From contig CM035350.1 in the NCBI GenBank assembly GCA_020137815.1, positions 5,710,180-5,774,179 on the forward strand: a stretch of 64,000 bases of DNA. Reading direction: 5' to 3'. The number at the start of each line of letters is the position of its first letter. The first letter of the stretch is position 1. Made by a program: the position numbers and the translations under genes. This document shows, piece by piece, positions 23,670 through 64,000 of this stretch. The notes under the pieces were generated by a model. The model saw only the letters and a list, made by a program, of their open reading frames with translations. It made no database searches and was not told where the DNA came from. This stretch comes from Hormiphora californensis. Its lineage: Eukaryota > Ctenophora > Tentaculata > Cydippida > Pleurobrachiidae.

Positions 23670-24859
23670 CCTGATTGGAATTTATATGTTCAAATTTATC
23701 AAATCTGGAAACAAAAAGTGCGAAAGAAAGTCGGGCGACTACCAAAATTAAATATGGTACCACCCCTGACCGCGAAGAGTGTGAGGTCTCTTCGATACCA
23801 AGTCACTCGTCACCACAAGTCTGACTTCAGATCTTGAGACTAAGACATTGCAGTTTCATGGTTTAAGTCTGCAAGTTCGTCGGGCAATGGTATCCAATTT
23901 ACTTTGACTTTTGTTATAACACCGGGGTTTCTTTTAGCGGAGAAGGGGGGGGGGGAAACTCCAACAAATCCCAGTATAATTACTCATAAGCAGGGTCCAG
24001 GGATGCAGCCCCGGTTGGGGTCTAGCCTGAGGGGAATCCCCCAGAAAAATGTTTGACATTTTAGCGAAGACCTAAATAAATCATCACAAAACCGTTCATT
24101 CTGGACTGTAGGCTAGCGGTTAGCGCATGCAAACACTTAACAGGAAACAGCCAGAGAACGCATGACGCAGGGGTGGCTCGCGACCTCCGGAGTCGTCCAG
24201 GGTGTCCGGGAAATTTGAGGTTGTTTGAAAATTGAAGGCAATTTGAGACAGTTTCGCCATGCCCTTAAATTCGTCGATGGACACCGCCCCTGCCCCCTGC
24301 CCCCTGGCATGACGCATCCAACTGGAAATAAAATCTAAAAAACTGAAAAGAAAAAACTTTTTTGAACAGAAAATATTTTTTATTTCTCTTATTATTATAT
24401 ATTATTAACGCCCGACGCGCCGCGCGCTCATCTTATTTGGTACGCGCAATTACAAAGACGCGCGGCAGTTCGTCCTAAATTGCTGGATACAGCTGATTTT
24501 TGTCCAATTCAACCCCACGTCACAATTCGAATAAAACAATTTAGTTTTGGTTAGAAGAAAACGAGAGCAGTATACTACATACATAAGACCTGTGCTGTTA
24601 GTTTAAATTGTAAAGGGTAACTGAGCGTCCCATAAATCTTCAAACGTAAAAACCAAAACAGAGTGCTCGTGAGCGATAAATGTATTAACATAATACAGTT
24701 AACAATAAATTATAGAGACACTTTCTTCTTACTAGCACAATAACAAGATATCATAGCGTGCTGTAACAGATAAAAAGAGAAATCCCACTATATATAAAGA
24801 AAAGCTATTCAAGAAAAAACTAACAAAAGATTAAAAATAAGAGAGCGGTGATGTTTATT
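23670..24859. other. Intergenic region between HPRT and the spectraplakin-type gene
   Basis: No gene recognised. GGCTAGCGGTTAGCGCATGC at 24112-24131 resembles a tRNA A-box and may be a SINE head, without a matching B-box. A GC-rich stretch with GCGCCGCGCGC lies near 24410-24460. Confidence 0.4.
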
Positions 24860-57548
<32,689 letters not shown>

Positions 57549-57810
57549 GTTATATACGTTTTATTCCTATAGTGGTAGTGTAATGAGAGCTTCATGCCCA
57601 TCCCCATCTTCTAGAATTATGTTTCTTTTTCTCTCTGGTTCATCGCTATATTAAACTGAATACTGTTTCTCTATCTATTGACAGTCGAAATGAAGTCTAA
57701 CCGTGATCATATTCTTATATAAAAAGGGCTCCTTATTCTCCTATATATAAACTATCTGCAGATAATCTCTTTCTATTAGACACATAACTGCAGGACAGTG
57801 GACGATGCAT
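57549..57810. promoter_or_regulatory. Presumed promoter region of the spectraplakin-type gene
   Basis: Sequence between the gene's apparent ATG and the LINE 5' end. It contains TATATAAC next to the ATG and AT-rich sequence. In-frame stops lie just upstream of the ATG. No CH-domain exon is visible before the LINE. Confidence 0.3.
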
Positions 57811-57874
57811 ATGTCTGTACGGGGGCCGGGGGAGGGAGATCATCGCGATGATCTCCCTCCCCCCGTGCAGACAT
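57811..57874. repeat. Palindrome at the LINE 5' end
   Basis: ATGTCTGTACGGGGG ... GGGAGATCATCGCGATGATCTCCC ... CCCCCGTGCAGACAT folds into one long stem with a small bulge. The ORF1 ATG lies on its right arm. Confidence 0.85.
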
Positions 57875-59146
57875 AACTCCAGTCATCTATCTTTCTCTCC
57901 TCCAGATATAGCTCTAGTACTCCACCCTCTCTCCTCACATATTTCAAGCTCACATGCAGACAAAACTAAGCGGTACCAGAACCGCACTACACTAGCTGAC
58001 TACATCATCATTCAGCTGGAAAGTCATTTTCCTTGTGACTGTGAGGGCTGTGGCGAAGGGTATGCAGTTAAACCAGGCGAATCTCCTCGTGTCCGCTGTT
58101 TTCTTTGCCAGCAGGGGTCTCATGATTGCGAGGCTATGGATGGCACCCTTGGGTCATTGACGGGGTCGGTCTGGTTGTGTCTGCCGTGCAAGGACAAAAA
58201 CAACAAAATTGAAACCTTCATGTGCAACCGAAGTGCTGAAGATCCAGAGTCAGTGTTATCTGATGAGGAATACGAGTTCAAAATCAGTCCAAAGGCAGGC
58301 CGTAGCGGTAAGAAGAAGAGGAAGAAGAAACAAGCTCCTGTCAAGAAAGATCCTGATGATCTGGTAACTCCTGTTGGTGGAGTGACAGTTCTAAAAGATG
58401 TGGATCTTGGAGACGTATCTTCTGATGGAGAGGTGAAACCCCAAGGTGTTCCCAAATTCAGCAATGTTTGTGAACGTTATCTACTGAGAGACTGTCCTCA
58501 TGGCCCAAATGGTGACAAGTTGATTAGTGGTAAGCCTTGCAGCAAGGAACATCCACAGAAATGCCTACGTTACTGTCAGTTCGGAACGGCAACTCGTTCT
58601 GGGTGTAACTTTGGTGATAAGTGTCAGAATTTTCACCCACCTCTCTGCCATAATTCTGAGATCTCCCGAGTCTGTACCGACAAAGAATGTAAAGACACAC
58701 ATTTAAAGAACACTCGGAGAAGTGAAGTACCCCCTACTAAGGGTAATTCACTGAAGAGTACTGGTAACAAAACCAGTGATGCCTCTCAGAAAGTGGAGCA
58801 GAAAGAGCCCCCTCGCTCAGCTCCAGCTCCTCAAAACCCAATGAAGAAGAAGAAGAAGAAGAAGACCATTAAAACTGAGACCCACCCCCGTGTCGCGACC
58901 AATGACATCCGTTCACAAGAGGATTTTCTCATGGCATTGATGGCCTCAGTGAGGGACGAGATTCTTCGAGAAGTGAAGATGTCCCTGAACTCATCTCTCC
59001 AGTCCTTCAGGGAAGAGATGACGAGGGAACACACACCCCGGCCCAAACATCTCACACTCAGCCAACCGAGCCTAAACACCCCGACCAACTACCATGGGGT
59101 TCTGGAACGGTTTCGGAATTACTCCTCATCAACGCCCGCAGTTTAA
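57848..59146 (+). CDS. LINE ORF1 protein with PHD-like and CCCH-like zinc fingers
   Basis: 432 residues, uninterrupted. A Cys-rich module CDCEGCGEGY ... RCFLCQQGSHDCEAM ... WLCLPC (residues ~60-115) has the spacing of a PHD-type finger, as in many CR1 ORF1 proteins. Lys-rich linkers follow, and then Cys/His clusters CERYLLRDCPHG, CSKEHPQKCLRYCQFG, CNFGDKCQNFHPPLCH and CTDKECKDTHLK, which read as successive CCCH-type RNA-binding fingers. The C-terminus has an amphipathic helix around LMASVRDEILREVKM. ORF1 proteins bind the element RNA. The ATG may be upstream of the true start, since the first ~20 residues overlap the terminal palindrome. Confidence 0.8.
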   Translation: MISLPPCRHNSSHLSFSPPDIALVLHPLSSHISSSHADKTKRYQNRTTLADYIIIQLESHFPCDCEGCGEGYAVKPGESPRVRCFLCQQGSHDCEAMDGTLGSLTGSVWLCLPCKDKNNKIETFMCNRSAEDPESVLSDEEYEFKISPKAGRSGKKKRKKKQAPVKKDPDDLVTPVGGVTVLKDVDLGDVSSDGEVKPQGVPKFSNVCERYLLRDCPHGPNGDKLISGKPCSKEHPQKCLRYCQFGTATRSGCNFGDKCQNFHPPLCHNSEISRVCTDKECKDTHLKNTRRSEVPPTKGNSLKSTGNKTSDASQKVEQKEPPRSAPAPQNPMKKKKKKKTIKTETHPRVATNDIRSQEDFLMALMASVRDEILREVKMSLNSSLQSFREEMTREHTPRPKHLTLSQPSLNTPTNYHGVLERFRNYSSSTPAV

Positions 59147-59910
59147 CGCCTTCCGCGGCTAGTGACTGTCGGTGGAAGTTTTCTTTTATCAAGGACTCAT
59201 TGGAGAATCCGTCAAAACCCATCCTTTGCACCGGCATAACGGAGACTTGGTGGCGTGATGATTTCTCTGATGCACAATTGGAGATTGAAGGGTTTCACCT
59301 GATTCGTTGTGATAGAGCAGGGAGGAGAGGTGGTGGCTGTGCACTCTACATTAACAACCAACTGACCCCTTCCTCCGAATTCAGATTCTCTGACACTTCC
59401 AATAGTGCGGCTGCCGTTTACATCAAAGAGACCCACTCGGTTTTTTGTGTTGTTTACAGGGCGCCATCTTCCCCATCAAATGGACTTTTTGATGATCTAT
59501 CCCATTTCATTGATCAGTGTGAACTTAACAAGGGTTGTCCTGATATCTACATTATGGGTGATTTCAATATGCCAGACATAGACTGGGGAACACTCAGTGG
59601 AGGATCTGACACTTGTTCCCAGATGTTCCTAAAATTTGTGAACGATTATTTCCTAACTCAACTTGTTGATGCCCCTACAAGGGGCTTGAATATTCTGGAC
59701 CTTATTCTCACTAACCGGCCCGAATATGTCTTCAAAACTGAGGTATCAGAGTCATGTATTTCCGATCACCATATGATCAGCTCTACCCTTGGTTTCGGAA
59801 TCAAACCTCGTCGTCAATTGGACCATCAATTTACGGACTTTGATATTTATGACTTTCATGAGCAGATTTCCCTGAAATGTGTAAGGAATTGGACACGATC
59901 GACTGGGTAG
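59119..59910 (+). CDS. LINE ORF2, apurinic-type endonuclease domain
   Basis: Begins LLLINARSLTPSAASDCRW, overlapping the end of ORF1 in another frame. Catalytic landmarks of the APE-like LINE endonuclease are present in order: N in NARS, E in CTGITETWW, RRGGGCALYI, VVYRAP, GDFNMPDIDW and SDHHMI. These supply the residues that nick target DNA to prime reverse transcription. The frame stops at 59910, where the linker to the reverse transcriptase should continue, so ORF2 is broken here. Confidence 0.88.
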   Translation, partial: LLLINARSLTPSAASDCRWKFSFIKDSLENPSKPILCTGITETWWRDDFSDAQLEIEGFHLIRCDRAGRRGGGCALYINNQLTPSSEFRFSDTSNSAAAVYIKETHSVFCVVYRAPSSPSNGLFDDLSHFIDQCELNKGCPDIYIMGDFNMPDIDWGTLSGGSDTCSQMFLKFVNDYFLTQLVDAPTRGLNILDLILTNRPEYVFKTEVSESCISDHHMISSTLGFGIKPRRQLDHQFTDFDIYDFHEQISLKCVRNWTRSTG

Positions 59911-61420
59911 CACTTGCCGACATTTGCGAGAGCAGCGACGGTTCTGATTTTGTCCAGCTTTTACCCTGACTGTTTTACAGGTTTTATCCCACCACTCTCG
60001 TATGAAGAAGGCCCGTAAAAACGAAGGGACCCTATTCTCAGGAAACTGAAAGTGAAACAACGGAGTTTGAACAAACGGATTACTCTAGCCCGGCAGAATA
60101 AACCTCACCTTTTGCCACAGCTCGAGGTTGGTGTTTCCAGAATTACTTGGGCCATCTTGTGTCACCATTTCTCAGCGACTCGATTTTGATGAAAACGAAG
60201 CGTTGATGAAACTAAAAGCCAACCCTAAATTCTTTTGGTCGTACGCCCAACCGAAAGAGGAAGACCCGGTCACGCATCCCTCCCTTACAATTGAGTGATG
60301 GGTCACTTACGGACGTTCCCGAGATGAAGGCAGAACTATTTCAATCACAATTTACCTCTGTCTTCAGCACTCCTTCAAACTCCCCTTCAGCAGCTGCAGA
60401 CCAACATTACTCCTTCTACATGCAGCCTCTCAGACATCGTATTCTCCGCCACCGATATTGAAAAGGCACTGTATGAACTCAATCCTTATTCAGCCGGCCA
60501 AACCCGGAGATATACTGCCAGAATTTGGGAGCCCATCTCGCACCTACCCCCTATCATCTTATGGGCCCAAAACGTTTTATTCTGGTATTGTACCACCCGT
60601 CTGAAAAATCAGACATTGCGCCACTTTTCAAAAAGGGTTCCTAAAAAAAAGCTGAAAACTACCGCCCATCTCATAACCAGCCACTTGCCAAGACATTGAA
60701 AGGGTGTAAATTCCCAAATGGTGTCATACTTTGAACAGAGAACTTGTTCAACGAGTTCGCAGGGTTTAGAAGAAGAGGGGCTGTTTTTTCCAACTCACTC
60801 GTCACATTGACAAATTTTGAACAATCTCAACGACTTTTTGAGGGATGTAACTACTTGGACTTTGAGAAGGCGTTTGATAAAATTGACATCGGTTTTGGTA
60901 CTCGAAAAAACGAGAGATATGGGGAAGGGCAAACCTTGAAGGATCGCAGCTTCTTTCTAGACCCGGGAAAAAAACGGTTTTTGTCGACGGAAAATTCTTC
61001 CTTTTTCAGGGTAGAAAACGGTGTAAAAGGTACTGTGCTCGGCCCCCCCTACTATTTTTGATTAGTAATTGAATTGGAAAACCCTAATCAAACAGGTTCT
61101 TCATGTCGTTCGCTGATGCACCAAAATACTCTGTATCCGGGGGTAGGTTGGGGCAAAAAATGAACTACAAAAGGATCTATACTGTGAAAATGGGCGGAAG
61201 CAAAACATGTCCTTGCACCAGTCCAAGTTTAGGTCATGAAAATTTCTGAACAAAACAATTTTCCAGAAACTACGTTTAGTGCTGGAATTTCCCATCAACC
61301 CTTTTGGAAAGGGTTATCGACCTTAGACATGTGCGTGATTTTGGGGTTTTTTACTCTAAGTGAGGGAAAAGGGGGCCCCCAAAATTTTGGTAGTTCCCGG
61401 TATCGGGTGTGGGGACATAA
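59911..61420 (+). pseudogene. Decayed LINE reverse transcriptase region
   Basis: Fragments of the polymerase appear in shifting frames: YLDFEKAFDKIDI at about 60861 (motif A), GVKGTVLGPPYYF near 61020 (degenerate GVPQGSVLGP) and SFADAPKYS near 61103 (degenerate FADD). Many base runs and frame changes interrupt it. The decay is worse than in the flanking ORF2 parts, so base-calling faults may add to real mutation. Confidence 0.7.
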
Positions 61421-61987
61421 ATGCCCAGATCCAGAACTCACCGCACCATGATGACTCTTTACAAGTCACTAGTGCGTCCCCATCTAGACTACTGCTGCAC
61501 ACTGTGGTCACCTACTAAAATCGGGGATATCAGTCGTGTCGAGGAGATCCAGCGATCCTACACTCGCAAGATTGCTGGTCTCAAGGGGTTGGATTACTGG
61601 CAACGTCTTCAGACTTTGGGTCTTTTGTCACTTCAACGCCGTCGGGAGAGGTACACTGCCATCCTTGTTTGGAAAGTGTATAACAACGAGATACCTAACA
61701 GTACTGCTATGACCTTCGCTGATACGCACCGCTCTGGCCCAAGAGCTATCGTCCCGCGTTATTCATATGAAGCCCAACGATCTAACCTTTCATTGTATGA
61801 ACAGTCATTTGCGGTACTAGGTGCTAGGTTGTGGAATATTCTTCCACGAACTGTAAAAGAGGCTTCAACTCTTCACCAGTTCAAATCTCAGTTGGGTAGT
61901 TTTCTCTCCACTTTTCCTGACACACCCCCTGTCAGCGGTTACCCTGCTCAAGCCAACAGCAACTCAATATTGGAGTGGTGCTCGTAA
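61421..61987 (+). CDS. LINE ORF2 C-terminus (remnant)
   Basis: TLYKSLVRPHLDYCCTLWSP, VEEIQRSYTRKIAGLKGLDY, LGLLSLQRRRERYTAILVWK and YNNEIP form the conserved thumb/C-terminal block of CR1/L2-type ORF2 proteins, ending NSILEWCS and a stop. The 3' half matches the truncated copy at 5.1 kb. Confidence 0.85.
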   Translation: MPRSRTHRTMMTLYKSLVRPHLDYCCTLWSPTKIGDISRVEEIQRSYTRKIAGLKGLDYWQRLQTLGLLSLQRRRERYTAILVWKVYNNEIPNSTAMTFADTHRSGPRAIVPRYSYEAQRSNLSLYEQSFAVLGARLWNILPRTVKEASTLHQFKSQLGSFLSTFPDTPPVSGYPAQANSNSILEWCS

Positions 61988-62095
61988 CATTCTTGTGTGA
62001 TTCTATGTTCGCTGAGCTGACCGTGTTTTTTAGGAGGCTTATTATTTTAATGTATCCTGTGTTTTCACAAATTCTTGAACTGAACTGAACTGAAC

Positions 62096-64000
62096 ATATA
62101 ATGATAATGATAATGCTATAGCATATATAACGCCCGTTACATATAGTACAACGACCTATACACACTATATCTCTAGCTTAGCCCCCTAGCTCTATAGCTC
62201 AACCCCTTTCTGTATAAAAAGCACCCAATTTATGCACCTTGGTGATATGATACCGCTCGAACGTCTTCGTCTCAACTCTCATTACTTATCAAAGTAATAT
62301 ATTAATTGTTAGTCGCAGGTCACGAGCGTGAAGAATTCATGAAATCGATCCATTTCTTTCTGATATAACATGTCTTTATATCTTTCTCTCAGCCACATGC
62401 AAAGTTTTCATGCGCTCCTCCATCTATATAATTGCGTAATATCTCTCTCCATCTCCCTCTCTCTCTCTCTCAGGCCTTTCCTCCCACATATGTCATAGAC
62501 TTTTAGTGTATCTCGGGATAGATCTTGTCACAGGCTTCCACGATCAGTGAGAACCACGCTTTCAAACTGAGTGCACTAAGATCGGGTCCACGTTGGTAAT
62601 GACATGAAATTACCCCTCTGTTATTATTGCTCATATTGCAATAAAAGGGGTGACTTCGTAACCAAGGGTCCACGCCACTAGACTCAGCTCATCTGTATCT
62701 TCCTTTATACTCCTTATCTCGTCCTTCATTTGTAACAGGAGAGGTGTGTCCAAACTCGCTGCTCTACCTTGTGTGCGGCTCATATTTTGTATCTCTCTGT
62801 ACTAACTGTTGCAGTTCGGTACCTGATCAACCTCAACCAGAATATCCTTTTATCAGTGCATCAATTTACAATATATTGCTGATTGCGGTATAGGCCTTCT
62901 CGCTCCTCCTTTTGGCATCTGTTTAGTATTATAAAAGAGACCTTTACAACAATATGCGACTTGCTCACGTAATAATTCTAACATCCATTAAAAATTATCG
63001 TATTTTATTATTAGTCTAAGTGTGTTTATAGTGCCTTTATATTCCAAATTTACCATTATGTATTTACTAAGTATTTTGAAAATCACGAGATTTACTTGAT
63101 CATTAGTAGAGCAATTTAAAAATCGCTTGCTCATGACCTGTGCTGTGGGGGAGGTGTTCGTGGAGGGACGCGATGCCTTCTCTATACTACTTTATAGTAG
63201 TTGGGCTAAATGGTCCCCTCTCCCGTGATAATCGGTCCGAGGGGATGCTATAATACTTGATATGACGATCATTCGTCTACCTGCAGTTGATCTACTAGAG
63301 CAGCTTAGTGACTTCTCCTTCGTCCCACCCATCACGTTGGTTTGTTGGGCTTTTTATAGGTGACTTGGACTCTCTCACACTATGAGAGAGCAGCTTGAAT
63401 CTTTCACAATGCGGCTAACTTGGATCTCTCAAACCGTCTTATTGTGGTGTTAGGATATTGTATCCCAATATCTACTTTTCTGTATGTATTGTTTCCATGC
63501 CAATAAAATTTGTAGGAGAACCAGATGCTTCTAGAAGCACCGCTTCCTGGTGTTAGGATATTAGGGCTTTCATCACCTTAATACTAATAATATGATCTCT
63601 GATCTCGACACACATATATCGATCTTCCCCCCCCAGCTCCTATTTATTATGCATTATGCATTACTAGGATGTCATCAATATTCAGTAGATATATTATATA
63701 TGTATATGTTATAGGTATAACCTATATATTTGTGCCCTAGCACGTTTAGTGCAAGTGGGCGTATAGTAACCGTGATAATATCACTTCTGATATATATCCA
63801 CCAACTACTTTACCAAGTTACCAAATTGTAACAGCTGAGACCCTTTAACACCTTACCAAACGTAACAAGCTGTACCATAAAGGTGTTGTTTGTACTACTA
63901 TTATATATGGGGCATATAATATCACTAAAGTGCTATATTGCATCGATCGTCAATGTTACGATCTATAGTTGATAAGATAGATAAAATATTCAACGCACTA
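62096..64000. other. Region without a recognisable gene
   Basis: AT-rich sequence. A GTGTTAGGATATT motif occurs twice (about 63450 and 63552). A 'GAGAGAGCAGCTTGAATC/CTTGGATCTCTC'-type short repeat lies near 63365-63430. An AATAAA is at 63501-63506. No exon with a plausible product was found on either strand. Confidence 0.4.

Larger units (their letters stand above)
57811..62095 (+). mobile_element. CR1/L2-like non-LTR retrotransposon (LINE), nearly full length
   Basis: From a GC-rich palindrome at the 5' end: ORF1 (57848-59146), ORF2 endonuclease (about 59119-59910), decayed reverse transcriptase (about 59.9-61.4 kb), ORF2 C-terminus (61421-61987), a short 3' UTR and a (TGAAC)n tail. ORF1 with a PHD-like finger, the LLLINARSL endonuclease start and the LVRPHLDYC...RRRERY C-terminus point to the CR1/L2 group. 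A second 3' end is at 5.1 kb. It sits directly upstream of the spectraplakin-type gene, in the opposite direction. Confidence 0.92.

Noticed and set aside
24112-24131. A-box-like GGCTAGCGGTTAGCGCATGC
   Set aside because: No B-box or foldable tRNA follows within the expected distance, so no tRNA or SINE call is made.
63446-63565. Repeated GTGTTAGGATATT as LTR or terminal repeats
   Set aside because: Only 13 bp is shared, with no target duplication or further symmetry.

Overview
This is eukaryotic nuclear DNA from an animal, most likely an invertebrate. Genes are split by short GT-AG introns, and the gene set is metazoan: a SEC23IP-type phospholipase, a rhodopsin-like receptor tail, DNase II, a septin-7-like septin, a NUPR1-like protein, HPRT and a very large spectraplakin-type gene. 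(CT/AG)n microsatellites are dense, and there are CR1/L2-like LINE copies and several small inverted-repeat DNA elements. I cannot assign a phylum from the sequence. Exon limits were read by eye from splice signals and reading-frame continuity; none was computed.

Layout. 1-544 (+): C-terminal part of a 7TM receptor. 713-2753 (-): first exons of a SEC23IP/DDHD-like gene with a 24-bp coding repeat. 2.75-6.59 kb: no convincing gene; it holds telomere-like repeats, a 19-bp minisatellite and a 5'-truncated LINE with a fold-back 5' end. 6592-7632 (+): DNase II. 7897-14299 (+): septin, interrupted by about 1.4 kb of homopolymer-run sequence (10.19-11.6 kb) that looks like an assembly fault and probably hides G-domain exons. 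18093-18505 (+): NUPR1-like. About 19.83-23.67 kb (-): HPRT, with an apparent pair of mutually exclusive exons.

24.86-57.55 kb (-): one giant gene of several dozen exons. It runs from spectrin-type coiled coils, through two huge disordered exons and more spectrin-type exons, to a GAS2 (GAR) microtubule-binding domain and a basic Ser/Thr/Arg tail with two SxIP EB1-binding motifs. Its apparent start codon leads straight into spectrin-type sequence, with no CH or plakin domain in the window. Two small plus-strand genes sit in its introns: a secreted protein with two PCSK9-C-terminal-like Cys modules (36.9-37.6 kb) and a single-pass membrane protein (44.2-44.6 kb). A 1.3-kb TTAA-flanked palindrome and two families of hAT-like MITEs, recognised by 8-bp target duplications, are also present.

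57.8-62.1 kb (+): a nearly full-length CR1/L2-like LINE (ORF1 with zinc fingers, endonuclease, decayed reverse transcriptase, 3' tail). 62.1-64 kb: no gene recognised.

The neighbours do not form an operon-like unit. The most interesting signals are the HPRT exon pair lying over the purine-binding loop, the spectraplakin without an actin-binding head, the very small hAT-like element with three dated insertions, and the nested PCSK9-module gene.
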